Program-made: the position numbers and the translations under genes
Notes under the pieces: model-generated
What the model was told of the DNA's origin: nothing
Seen by the model: only the letters and a program-made list of their open reading frames with translations
The model's database searches: none
Assembly: GCF_902859935.1 (NCBI RefSeq)
Contig: NZ_CADIKI010000018.1
Coordinates: 1-64,000 of the forward strand
DNA from: Paraburkholderia fynbosensis
GTDB lineage: Bacteria; Pseudomonadota; Gammaproteobacteria; Burkholderiales; Burkholderiaceae
Length of the DNA stretch: 64,000 nt
Direction of reading: 5' to 3'
In this document: piece by piece, positions 52,966 to 61,905 of the stretch
Numbering within the stretch: position 1 is the stretch's first letter
How the letters are laid out: every line of letters begins with the position of its first letter

Positions 52966-54480
52966 TTATGCGCGCGCCTGCACTGAGTGCGGCGGGCATG
53001 ACGGCAACGCCTCCAGAAAGCCGCGCCCCATCTCGCGCTCGAAGCGCAACGGCGTGCCCTCCCAGATGATTCGCGCGTGTTCGAGCACATACACACGATC
53101 TGCGTGCGGTAACGCGAACGTGACGTTCTGCTCGCCGAGTAGCACTGTGATCGGCGTGGACTTCTGCATCGATTCCAGCGCCTTTGACAAATGCTCCAGA
53201 ATCACGGGCGCAAGACCGAGTGTCGGCTCGTCCAGAATCAGCAGCTTCGGCTGCATCATCAGTGCCCGGGCAATCGCGAGCATCTGCTGCTCGCCGCCAG
53301 ACAGCGTTCTGGCGGCCTGGCTCTGGCGAGATTTCAGTATCGGGAAGAGATCGAACAGCCACGCGAGCTGATCCGCGCGGACGCTGTCGGCGAGATGGTA
53401 GCCACCCAGGTCGAGGTTTTCGCGAACCGTCATATCGCTGAAAAGCTCGCGCGTTTCCGGGCACTGCACGATGCCCGCGCGGGCGATCGCTGCGCCGCTC
53501 AGACCCCTGAGATTCTGTTCGCCGAAGCGGATTCCCCCTTGATAAGGTACGAGACCGGAGATGGCGTTGAACAGCGTCGTCTTGCCTGCGCCGTTGAGTC
53601 CCACGATCGAAACGAATTCTCCCTCGCCCACATGTAGATTGACTCCATCGAGCGCCCTCGCCTTATCGTACTGCACGCCTACCTCTTCCAGCTCTAGAAG
53701 AACGGGCCTGCTGATCCCGTTGGCGGGCGCGCGTTCCCGCACCTCGAGCTTGCCGCCAAGATAAACGCGGCGCACCGTTTCGTTTCGCATCACCTCGTCG
53801 GCGGTGCCTTCCGCAACATGCTCGCCGAGATACATGGCGAGCACGCGATCGACTAACGCCGCCAGGCTCTTCACGTTGTGATCCACGAGCAGCACCGCGC
53901 GGCCCTCCTCGCGAAAGCCGCGGATGAGTTCCGAAAATGCCGCCGACTCCGCCGCAGTCAGGCCCGCGAATGGCTCGTCGATTAGTACGATTCGCGGATC
54001 GCGCGCGATCGCCTTGGCCATCTCCATGCGGCGCAGATCGGCAAACGGCAGCGTCGCCGGATGTCGATGCATGACGGCGCTCAGGCCGACACGTTCCGCA
54101 ATCACGCGCGCACGCTGGTTCACGTGCGGATCGGCGGCGAGCTTCGTTAGCGAATCGGGCAGCAGCGCAAGCTTGATATGTTCCAGCACCGTCTGCCGGT
54201 GCAGCGGTCGCGAGTGCTGGAACACGATGCCCACCCCCGCGCGCGCAATCCGGTGCGGCGCCCATCCGGCCGTCTCGACGCCGTCTACCTTCACCGATCC
54301 CGCATTCGGCCGCTCGATGCCCATGATGAGCTTCATCACCGTCGACTTCCCCGACCCATTTGGGCCGATCAGCCCCAAAATTTCGCCGGGCCGGATATCG
54401 AAGCCAATATCCTTGACGGCGACGAGTCCGCCAAAGCGCTTCGTGAGCCCACGCACTGCGAGAAGAGGCGAGTCGTTCAT
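52966..54480 (-). CDS. LivG-LivF fusion: tandem ABC ATPase
   Basis: A 504-residue protein with two ATPase domains. Domain 1 (about 5-245) has Walker A GPNGSGKST, Walker B IVLIDEPFAGL and His switch LLVDHN, but its signature reads LPFADLRRME rather than LSGGQ or LPYGDQ. Domain 2 (about 260-495) has GLNGAGKTT, LSGGEQQML and LLILDEPTLGL. Ordinary LivG and LivF are separate proteins of about 250 residues. Its start overlaps the LivM stop by four bases. It energises the Liv-type permease encoded just upstream. Confidence 0.92.
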   Translation of the reverse strand: MNDSPLLAVRGLTKRFGGLVAVKDIGFDIRPGEILGLIGPNGSGKSTVMKLIMGIERPNAGSVKVDGVETAGWAPHRIARAGVGIVFQHSRPLHRQTVLEHIKLALLPDSLTKLAADPHVNQRARVIAERVGLSAVMHRHPATLPFADLRRMEMAKAIARDPRIVLIDEPFAGLTAAESAAFSELIRGFREEGRAVLLVDHNVKSLAALVDRVLAMYLGEHVAEGTADEVMRNETVRRVYLGGKLEVRERAPANGISRPVLLELEEVGVQYDKARALDGVNLHVGEGEFVSIVGLNGAGKTTLFNAISGLVPYQGGIRFGEQNLRGLSGAAIARAGIVQCPETRELFSDMTVRENLDLGGYHLADSVRADQLAWLFDLFPILKSRQSQAARTLSGGEQQMLAIARALMMQPKLLILDEPTLGLAPVILEHLSKALESMQKSTPITVLLGEQNVTFALPHADRVYVLEHARIIWEGTPLRFEREMGRGFLEALPSCPPHSVQARA

Positions 54481-55403
54481 TCTTTTTCCCCCACGCGCAG
54501 CAGGTTACCGAGCAGGCCGTCGGGGAAGAACAGAATGACGGCGAGCGCCACGGCCGCGACCACGAAGGTGTTGATCTGGCCGAGCGGACGCAGGAACTCA
54601 CCGGCGACGATGAGAAAAATGGATCCGAGCACGGCGCCGAGTATCGTGCGGCGTCCGCCGAGCACCGCCGCGATGATGATCTGAACCCCCACGCCGAGAT
54701 CCACTACGGTACTGACGGAAGCCGTGCCCTGATAGAAGACCAGCATCGCGCCCGCCACTCCCGAAAAGACAGCGCTGATGCAGAACGCCGCGAGCTTGTG
54801 TTTGGTCACATTGAAGCCGAGCGCCTGCGCGCCGATCGTGTCCTGGCCGCTCGCCTGCAAAATCAGGCCGATTGCCGAGCGCGACAGGCCGAACAACAGG
54901 ATTGCGCACACCACCAGAAAGGCGAGCGCGATCCAGTAGTTATACCGGGCATCGATAGACATCACGTCCGGCACCATCATGCCAATCTCGCCGCCCGTCA
55001 CGCCCGCGAAGATCACGATGGCGTTCTGCAACAGCAGCACGGCAACCAGGGTGACGAGACCGAAGTATGGCCCGCGCAGCCGCAGCGCCGGCACCGCGAG
55101 CAGCAGCCCGCCGATGAGCGCGACGAACCCGCCTGCAATCACGCACACGGGTATTGGCGGGCCCCATCTGGCATCGATCATCGCGGCAGAATAGGCGCCC
55201 AGTCCGATCAGAAAAGTTGGACCGAAATTCACTTCGCCGGCAAAACCGAACAGTAGGTCCCATGACATCGCAAAGACGCCGAAATAATATGCGACGGTCA
55301 GCACGCCGAGGATGTAGCCGGACAACCACCAGGGCAATGTCGTCGCGGCCATGGCGAGCAATATGGCAACCCATATCGCTCGCGAACGCAGAAGGACGGT
55401 CAT
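54477..55403 (-). CDS. livM: Liv-type ABC permease, LivM subunit
   Basis: A 308-residue membrane protein with about nine helices. Diagnostic segments are FAGEVNFGPTFLIGLGAYSA, LRLRGPYFGLVTLVAV and GLILQASGQDTIGAQALGFN, the EAA-like contact with the ATPases. The ATG at 55403 starts the first hydrophobic helix (LLRSRAIWVAILLAM). It lies 40 bases after the LivH gene and overlaps the fused ATPase gene. Confidence 0.9.
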   Translation of the reverse strand: MTVLLRSRAIWVAILLAMAATTLPWWLSGYILGVLTVAYYFGVFAMSWDLLFGFAGEVNFGPTFLIGLGAYSAAMIDARWGPPIPVCVIAGGFVALIGGLLLAVPALRLRGPYFGLVTLVAVLLLQNAIVIFAGVTGGEIGMMVPDVMSIDARYNYWIALAFLVVCAILLFGLSRSAIGLILQASGQDTIGAQALGFNVTKHKLAAFCISAVFSGVAGAMLVFYQGTASVSTVVDLGVGVQIIIAAVLGGRRTILGAVLGSIFLIVAGEFLRPLGQINTFVVAAVALAVILFFPDGLLGNLLRVGEKE

Positions 55404-55443
55404 GACGATGTGCTCCGTTGATGCGCCGCGTTGATGTGCCGGG

Positions 55444-56319
55444 CTAACGCCGTCCAAGGAAACCTTGCGGGCGAACGTACACGACCAGCACCAGCAGCAG
55501 CAACGCCGGCAATGGCCGCAGCGTCGGCGCGACGAGATAGGCGGTGACGGTCTCAAGATACCCGACCACATAAGCGGCCATCAACGACCCGGACACGCTG
55601 CCGAGTCCGCCGAGCACGACTATCGAAAATGCGCTCGCCGTGAGCTGACCGGTGTTGTTGGTGCTCACGCCGAGAAACGATGCGAGCAGCACGCCGGCGA
55701 TGCCCGCCAGCACACCGTAAATCGTCCACGCGAGCAAATAGATGCGCGACAGTTCGAAGCCAAGCAGCGTGAGACCGCGCGGGTTCATCGACGCCGCGAG
55801 CAGCGCCTTGCCGAGGCGCGTGCGGTTCACGAACAGCCACAGCAATCCGATCACCACCCAGCAGAGCACCGCGATCATAATCTCGTTGAACGGGACGCGC
55901 ACCCCCGCGATGCTTGCGACGCCGGTAATCAGAGGGCGCATGGTCACGGGATTGTCGGAGAAGAGCCAGGCCATGCCTTGCTGGATCATGATGCCCCACA
56001 GAAGCGTGCCCGTAAGCACGAAGATTTCCTTCTCCTCGCGGGGAATCGCGGCCGAGCGCTGAATCGGGCGCACCACCATCAAATACGTGATGTATGCCGT
56101 AATCAATCCGGCGAGCACGCCGAGCGGCGTGCCGAGATACGTGCCGAGGCCGGCTTCGCCGGCGAGCATCCAGCCCATCAATGCCGCCACCAGCATGACG
56201 CCACCGTGCGCCAGATTGAGCACGCCTGACACGCCGAAGATCAGCGTGAAGCCGATGGCGCCCAACGCGTAGAGGGAACTGATCGCAAAGCCGTCGATAA
56301 GAATCTGCAGTAGCAGCAT
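55444..56319 (-). CDS. livH: Liv-type ABC permease, LivH subunit
   Basis: A 291-residue permease beginning MLLLQILIDGFAISSLYALG, with IFGVSGVLNLAHGGVMLVAA in the family position. The contact loop reads GKALLAASMNPRGLTLLGFE. The ATG at 56319 follows a GGGCGGGG stretch; a longer upstream frame lacks a typical membrane-protein start. It lies 156 bases after the binding-protein gene. The transporter belongs to a second Liv system independent of that at 16.8 kb. Confidence 0.9.
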   Translation of the reverse strand: MLLLQILIDGFAISSLYALGAIGFTLIFGVSGVLNLAHGGVMLVAALMGWMLAGEAGLGTYLGTPLGVLAGLITAYITYLMVVRPIQRSAAIPREEKEIFVLTGTLLWGIMIQQGMAWLFSDNPVTMRPLITGVASIAGVRVPFNEIMIAVLCWVVIGLLWLFVNRTRLGKALLAASMNPRGLTLLGFELSRIYLLAWTIYGVLAGIAGVLLASFLGVSTNNTGQLTASAFSIVVLGGLGSVSGSLMAAYVVGYLETVTAYLVAPTLRPLPALLLLVLVVYVRPQGFLGRR

Positions 56320-56475
56320 GCCCCGCCCTTCATGTCGATGGTGGATATCGATGCACGGGCTATCTGGACGCACGCCCATGCGGGCCCAGACAGCTTCGGA
56401 CAGTATCAGCCGCCGGCACGGTTGAATCCGCGCGACGGCAGGCACTGGGCACTTCCGGCATTTCCCGGCGTGTGT

Positions 56476-57741
56476 CTAGTTCGCGGCGGCGTGCTGCACC
56501 TTGACGAAAGCCGGGAACCTGGCCGTGCCGTTCGCTACTGATTTCGGCCAGAGCGCAACCTGCTTGCCGCCCTGCCATTGCAGGTTGATACCCGTGATAT
56601 AGCCGGGCCCGTACTTCAGCGCATGCGTGAACTGATCGCTTTTGCCGTAGAACTGCCAGCGGCCGATCGTACCGACATAGTCCGTCTTTTCGAGCGCATC
56701 GACCATCTGGTCTGGGTCGGTCGAGCCTTTGTTGCGTTTGATCGCATCCGCAAGAATGTAGATGAGGTCATAGCTCGTGAAGCCGCAATAGGCCGGCGAT
56801 ACACCGAATTTCTTCTGATACGCGTCGACGAACGGCACGGTCTTCGGCGTCATCGCAACGCCCGGCGCTGCCGCGGAAGCCGTGATCACGCCGTCTGTCG
56901 CGCCGTTCGTGTCCTTCCAGAAGCTCGTGGTGGTGGCCTGCGAACTCTGGCCCGTCATCGGAATCGGCACCTGCTGGTCATGCCATTGCACCGTCGGCTG
57001 GACGCCGACATGGCTGATGCCCGTCGTGATCGTATCGGGATGCTTTGCCTCGATCTGATTGAAGATCGGCGTGAAATCGGACGTGTCCGGATTGAAGCGT
57101 ATGTGATCGAGCACTTGCAAGCCTGCTTTGGGCAGACATTCGAGGAAGCGCTCGTCGAGCGGTTTGGTCCACGCCGCGTCTTCGCTCATCACGACGGTCG
57201 TTTTCATCTTGAACTGGCCAACCAGAACATCGTGCGAAAAATCGCAGATCGATTGCGCGATGAAAGCCGATGTCATCCAGCCGTGGAAGGTGTACTTGTA
57301 GTGGTCGTAGTCGTCATGAACATGCTTCGAAATGTCGTTACTCGCCGCACCCGGCGTAATGAACGGCATTTTTAGCCGGGCGGACCAGGGCTCCATCGCG
57401 AGCGCCACTTCACTGATGTAGCTGCCGATCACGGCCACTACCTTGTCTTGATTCGCAGCCCGCTGGAACGCGCGAACACCGTCGGACGCCGACGAATGAT
57501 CGTCATACGCGATGATCTGGATAGGCCGGCCGTTGACGCCGCCGTTGGCGTTGATCTCGTCCGCGGCAAGTTGCGCGGACTTGCTGATGGAGGCGCCTGC
57601 AACCGCCGACTCCTCGCTGATTACCCCGATCTTGATGGGGTCCCCCGCTGCATATGCGCTTGCCGTGAACCCCAGGCTCGCTGCCATCGTACCCGTTGCG
57701 ATGACGCGGGAGATTTCCCGCCACGTTCTATTCCTGGACAT
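56476..57741 (-). CDS. livK: Liv-type ABC transporter periplasmic binding protein
   Basis: The 421-residue precursor has a signal peptide (VIATGTMAASLGFTASAYAA) and the mature start GDPIKIGVISEESAVAGASI. Further features are DEINANGGVNGRPIQIIAYD and AVIGSYISEVALAMEPWSA. A GGAGAACACG site precedes the ATG. It is first in the operon. Beside it once lay an acyl-CoA synthetase and an SDR, now fragments, so the ligand may be an aromatic or other carboxylic compound rather than an amino acid. Confidence 0.9.
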   Translation of the reverse strand: MSRNRTWREISRVIATGTMAASLGFTASAYAAGDPIKIGVISEESAVAGASISKSAQLAADEINANGGVNGRPIQIIAYDDHSSASDGVRAFQRAANQDKVVAVIGSYISEVALAMEPWSARLKMPFITPGAASNDISKHVHDDYDHYKYTFHGWMTSAFIAQSICDFSHDVLVGQFKMKTTVVMSEDAAWTKPLDERFLECLPKAGLQVLDHIRFNPDTSDFTPIFNQIEAKHPDTITTGISHVGVQPTVQWHDQQVPIPMTGQSSQATTTSFWKDTNGATDGVITASAAAPGVAMTPKTVPFVDAYQKKFGVSPAYCGFTSYDLIYILADAIKRNKGSTDPDQMVDALEKTDYVGTIGRWQFYGKSDQFTHALKYGPGYITGINLQWQGGKQVALWPKSVANGTARFPAFVKVQHAAAN

Positions 57742-57977
57742 CGTGTTCTCCGATTCTCGACGATCGTTGAGCGACATTTGCCCCGCACATTGCAGCTTCG
57801 AAGGATGCGTGTACAACAGTATCACTCTGGTTTTGTGCACTACATCGGTAATAACGATTACGTGGATTGCGCGGATTTCATCGTGCAAAGCAACAAAGGA
57901 CAAAGGAATTACGGTCTTTTTTTGCGCGGCGGGATGCAGGGACTGCGGGCACCCTGCCGCGCGTGGCTCTTTCCTCG

Positions 57978-58440
57978 CTACTGTCCGGTGACGTCAAAGA
58001 CCAGGTTGACGGGCGAAGGTCCGAACGAGAGCATCGGCACCAGCTTCGTCTGGTTCACACCCGGCTTGCTCCAGTCGCACACGCCTGCCGGGAAGATCGT
58101 CCGCAGGCGCGCCATCTGATCCGCCGAAAGAGGAACCTTGTAGTCGTTCGAATCGACTGGCTTCAACTGACACCTGGCGATGTCGGCAGCGACGGGCCCA
58201 CCCGCCTGATAACGCGGAAACGTCCACGATGGCAACAGCGTGTTGCATTGCGTGGTCGGCTGGTTCGACAGGGTTTGGGTTTCCGCAATGCAAGTCGACG
58301 GATCGCTGCAGCAACCGTCCACCGCATTGTTCGCTTGTCGCGAATCACCTTGTCGCGTTGCGATCCGGCACCGGCGTCGGTCTCGTACGTCGGGACCCAC
58401 TGGATGAACGTATTCCATGCCGTCGCGGCTGCACAACAAT
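57978..58440 (-). pseudogene. C-terminal remnant of a DUF6351-type protein
   Basis: The minus strand encodes the conserved tail of DUF6351 proteins: DGCCSDPSTCIAETQTLSNQ, CNTLLPSWTFPRYQAGGPVA, DIARCQLKPVDSND and ARLRTIFPAGVCDWSKPGV, ending at a natural TGA. Upstream the match continues in another frame (TDAGAGSQRDKVIRDK), so a frameshift lies near 58336. The bulk of the protein (family length about 700 residues) is missing. Function of the family is not established. Confidence 0.6.
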
Positions 58441-58833
58441 CAGCGCAAAAGCGTCCGGATTCGTTCTCGCACTCAGCGCGACGAGGGCTGAACCCGGTAT
58501 TCTGGCAAGCGCGTTGCACAGCATGCCTAAGCATCATTTTCGCCGGACAGGTTTGTGGTGCAAGCCTGTCGAAGGCTGTGTCCACAGCGATCGAAGCGCC
58601 TGCTGATCGGCTCCCCCTCGGCTTGCGCATATACAGGGCCGCTTCGGGCACTGACACATTTTTGTGCGCCGCATCCAAAGCGTGAGCAAAAAGTATCACC
58701 AGCTTCCGCCTTTTGCAGTGGCTGGCCATTGGCCGCGACCACTACAGTTCTCATCACCGTACGTCTGCCCTGCTTTCAGATCGCAGCGCCCGTATGGCGA
58801 TGCCAAAGAACAGTTCAAAAAGCGGAGACGAAC
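58441..58833. other. Non-coding stretch before sugar ABC operon
   Basis: No supported gene and no clear repeat. The last 150 bases are AT-richer and should contain the promoter of the sugar/polyol transporter operon; exact -35/-10 boxes were not assignable. Confidence 0.35.
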
Positions 58834-60108
58834 GTGAAACCAATTCGATTGTTGACAGCTTGCGCATTCCTCGGCGCAAGCTTTCCCATGCTGGCTACGG
58901 CACAAACCTGCAATGTTCCCGTGCTCAAGGTGCTTGCGCAGAAGAGCCTTGGCCTGACAGTCATGGAAAAGTCGCTGCCCGACTATGAAAAGCGCAGCGG
59001 CACCAAGATCGAAATCAACTACTTTGGTGAAAACGACCGTCGTTCGAAATCGCGACTCGACGCGTCGACAGGCGCAGGTTCCTATCAGATCTATTACGTT
59101 GATGAGGCGAACGTCGCCGAGTTTGCGTCGGCGGGCTGGGTCGTACCGCTGCTGAAGTACTACCCGAAGGACGCCGATTACGACGACTTCCTGCCGGGTC
59201 GGCGCGCCGTGGCTAGTTATAAGGGCGTCGCCTATTTCGCTCCGCTGATCGGCGGGGGCGACTTCCTGTTCTACCGTCGTGATCTTCTAGAGAAAGCGCA
59301 TCTCCCGGTGCCGAAAACGCTTGATGAACTCGTTGCGGACATCAAGAACCTCAATGCGCCGCCAAACATGTACGGTTGGGTCGCACGCGGACAACGCGGT
59401 TCCGGCATGAATGTATGGCGCTGGGCGCCGTTCATGCTCGCCGAGGGCGGCACCTGGACCGACAGGAGCCAGGCGCCGGCCTTCAATTCGCCGGGCGCGG
59501 TGAAGGCGACGCAACTGTATCGGGACCTCTTCAAATACGCGCCTCCCGGTTCGGCGACGTACGACTGGAGCAATGCGCTCGAAGCGTTCCGCTCCGGCAA
59601 GGTCGCCTTCATGATCGAGTCGACGCCGTTCGCCGACTGGATGGAAGATCCGACCAAGTCGAGCGTGGCGGACAAGGTGGGATACGTCAGGCCGCCGGCA
59701 CCGTTGCCGTCGGCCGCCTACGGTCATGGCCTCGCGATTTCTTCTGTCGGCGCCAAGGACGAATGCACGCGTCAGGCGGCAGGAAAGTTTATTGCCTGGG
59801 CGACGGGCAAAGATCAGGAGCAGGCCCGCCTCCGCGACAACGTCTTTAGCGACTACAACCGCACGAGCACGATCAAGAGCGATTACTTCCAGAAGCACGT
59901 CAAGCCGCAGATTCTCGCCGGCCTGAACGATACGAACCCGGTGACGAAGGTCACGATCTGGTCAAGCCCGCAGTGGCCGGACATCGGCGACAACCTTGGG
60001 ATTGCGCTGGAGGAGGTGTTCACGGGCACGCAGCCGGATGTTCAGGCAACGCTGAACGACGCCGTTCAGTACGCTCAGGACGCAATGGAACACGGCGCGA
60101 AGAAGTGA
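58834..60108 (+). CDS. Sugar/polyol ABC transporter periplasmic binding protein
   Basis: A 424-residue family 1 extracellular solute-binding protein. The GTG start at 58834 follows a GGAGACGAAC site and gives a clean signal peptide (IRLLTACAFLGASFPMLATAQ). A long open extension upstream lacks export features. Mature-part features are LPDYEKRSGTKIEINYF, YQIYYVDEANVAEFASAGW and GKVAFMIESTPFADW. It belongs to the maltose/polyol-type transporters. The gene is followed by a strong hairpin, then by the permeases. Confidence 0.88.
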   Translation: MKPIRLLTACAFLGASFPMLATAQTCNVPVLKVLAQKSLGLTVMEKSLPDYEKRSGTKIEINYFGENDRRSKSRLDASTGAGSYQIYYVDEANVAEFASAGWVVPLLKYYPKDADYDDFLPGRRAVASYKGVAYFAPLIGGGDFLFYRRDLLEKAHLPVPKTLDELVADIKNLNAPPNMYGWVARGQRGSGMNVWRWAPFMLAEGGTWTDRSQAPAFNSPGAVKATQLYRDLFKYAPPGSATYDWSNALEAFRSGKVAFMIESTPFADWMEDPTKSSVADKVGYVRPPAPLPSAAYGHGLAISSVGAKDECTRQAAGKFIAWATGKDQEQARLRDNVFSDYNRTSTIKSDYFQKHVKPQILAGLNDTNPVTKVTIWSSPQWPDIGDNLGIALEEVFTGTQPDVQATLNDAVQYAQDAMEHGAKK

Positions 60109-60115
60109 CGCGCAC

Positions 60116-60148
60116 GCCCCTTGCAGCACGCGTTGTACTGCAAGGGGC
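60116..60148 (+). promoter_or_regulatory. Intercistronic hairpin after binding-protein gene
   Basis: Perfect 11-base arms (GCCCCTTGCAG and CTGCAAGGGGC) with an 11-base loop start 8 bases past the stop codon. No U-tract follows. Stem-loops here typically stabilise the binding-protein mRNA and let fewer transcripts enter the permease genes, giving excess binding protein. Confidence 0.6.
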
Positions 60149-60216
60149 ACCGCCGATCCAGTCGTGGTCTCACCGGGAACACTGAGTTCGCGGATTCTAC
60201 GTTGTTGGAGAAGTCA

Positions 60217-61095
60217 ATGTTCAATCGGGGTAAAACCAGCCTTCCGTTTGTATTTCTTGGACCGCCTCTTGCCCTGATGGCGGTCCTCGGTCTCGTCCCC
60301 ACTGTTGCGGCAATCAACCTCGCATTGAGAAATCGCGTGCTGCGCTATCCGGACAGCGAGTACGTCTGGCTGCGCAATTTCGCCCGGCTGTTCTCGGACA
60401 GACGGTTCCTCAATTCCATTGAAGTATCGGCGATCTGGGAAATCACCACGGTGGTCGGTGCGGTCGTGGTCGGCGTTCTGGTTGCGATCTATCTGTTCGA
60501 GCAGATACATGGCCGGATGCGCAGCATCATTTCGCTGTTGCTAATCGTGCCTGTACTTCTGCCGCGAGTCTCCGCAGCTTTCATCTGGAAGTTCATGTAT
60601 TCGCCTCTCACCGGCATTCTCAGCTGGTTTCTTGGTCTGCTGGGAATTGAGAACACGGCTTTTCTTTCCGATCCGCATCTCGCGCTGTACGCGGTGGCAG
60701 TCGTCGATATCTGGCAGTGGGGATTGTTCTTCGGGGTCGTCATATTGAAACTGCTTGAAACGCTGCCGCCCGAGCCGCTCGAAGCCGCACGCCTCGACTA
60801 CGCGCGCACCTGGCAGGTCTACGCGTATATCGCATTGCCGATGCTGAAGGTGCCGATCATGAGTCTGGTGTTCATCAAGATGGTCGAGTCGCTGCGCTCG
60901 TTTGATCTGGTCTACGTGATGACCAAGGGTGGCCCCGGGATTACGACTGAAACCCTCGACATGTACGCGTATTCGCAAGGCATCGGGTTGTCCGGAAAGG
61001 TCTCGTATGCCTCGAGTATGGCCGTGCTGATGATGGTCGCGACCACGCTGATTTTCACCTTCATCTGGAAGCGGGTGAACAAATGGGAAGACTGA
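60217..61095 (+). CDS. Sugar/polyol ABC permease 1 (MalF/SmoF-like)
   Basis: A 292-residue permease with about six helices. The EAA loop reads EAARLDYARTWQVYAYIALP. The start is the ATG at 60217 with a TTGGAGAAG site. It overlaps the second permease gene by 13 bases. The pair resembles SmoF/SmoG of sorbitol/mannitol transporters. Confidence 0.9.
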   Translation: MFNRGKTSLPFVFLGPPLALMAVLGLVPTVAAINLALRNRVLRYPDSEYVWLRNFARLFSDRRFLNSIEVSAIWEITTVVGAVVVGVLVAIYLFEQIHGRMRSIISLLLIVPVLLPRVSAAFIWKFMYSPLTGILSWFLGLLGIENTAFLSDPHLALYAVAVVDIWQWGLFFGVVILKLLETLPPEPLEAARLDYARTWQVYAYIALPMLKVPIMSLVFIKMVESLRSFDLVYVMTKGGPGITTETLDMYAYSQGIGLSGKVSYASSMAVLMMVATTLIFTFIWKRVNKWED

Positions 61096-61895
61096 TTTCG
61101 CGAAGCACCAGTTGGTCGTTCGGCGCGGTGCTCGCCATAGTGGCCGTGTTTCCGATCTTCTGGGCGTTTCTCAATTCGTTGAAAAACCTGCTCGACATCG
61201 TTACGCCGACGCCGCGCTTCTTTTTTTCGCCGACACTCGACAACTACCGGCAGGTCGTGTCGAGCCCCGAGGTACTCATCGGACTCGCCAACAGCCTTTC
61301 TATCGTCGGCTCTGCTGTGGTGCTAGGCGCGCTGCTCGGCGTACCTGCGGCCTATGTCATCGCACGCTATCACCTGCCGGGCAAGCGCGACATCCAGTTC
61401 TTTCTGTTGTCGCTGCGGTTTCTGCCGCCGGTCGCAATCGCCGTCCCGTTGATCGCGATCTGGGTCGATGTCGGGCTGTATGACACGAAGCTGTCGATGG
61501 TGGTGACCTATCTGCTGGTCACGCTGTCGACCATCACATGGTTGTCCATTCCGGTATTCCAGCGCCTGCCGCGTGAAGTCGAAGAAGCCGCCACGCTGGA
61601 CGGGTACGGCCCGTACGGGGTGTTCTGGCGAATTGCATTGCCGATCAGCGCAACCACGCTGATGGGCGGCATCGTGTTCAGCTTCGTACTGGTCTGGAAT
61701 GAGTTGATGATCGCACTCGCCTTGACGTCGTCGAGAAGCGCGACGCTGCCCGTCGTGGCCTCCGCATTCACTTCCCTCGGACAGGAGGTGCCTTGGGGCG
61801 TGATCAATGCTTCCACCGTCCTGCTCGCGCTTCCTCCTATCATTTTCGTCGGCATCCTGAGCCGGCTGTTGAATTCAATGCTCAAAGGCAAGTAA
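61083..61895 (+). CDS. Sugar/polyol ABC permease 2 (MalG/SmoG-like)
   Basis: A 270-residue inner-membrane subunit with about six helices. The EAA loop reads EEAATLDGYGPYGVFWRIAL, the standard contact with MalK-type ATPases. The N-terminal hydrophobic helix WSFGAVLAIVAVFPIFWAF and AFLNSLKN agree with MalG-like permeases. Its start lies inside the first permease gene and it is followed 10 bases later by the dehydrogenase gene. Confidence 0.9.
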   Translation: MGRLISRSTSWSFGAVLAIVAVFPIFWAFLNSLKNLLDIVTPTPRFFFSPTLDNYRQVVSSPEVLIGLANSLSIVGSAVVLGALLGVPAAYVIARYHLPGKRDIQFFLLSLRFLPPVAIAVPLIAIWVDVGLYDTKLSMVVTYLLVTLSTITWLSIPVFQRLPREVEEAATLDGYGPYGVFWRIALPISATTLMGGIVFSFVLVWNELMIALALTSSRSATLPVVASAFTSLGQEVPWGVINASTVLLALPPIIFVGILSRLLNSMLKGK

Positions 61896-61905
61896 GGAGA
61901 CTGTT

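Noticed and set aside
57914..57958. GC-rich hairpin next to a run of seven T, possible terminator
   Set aside because: The T run precedes the hairpin on the plus strand and would be A on the minus strand, so it does not fit an intrinsic terminator for the minus-strand remnant or any plus-strand gene.
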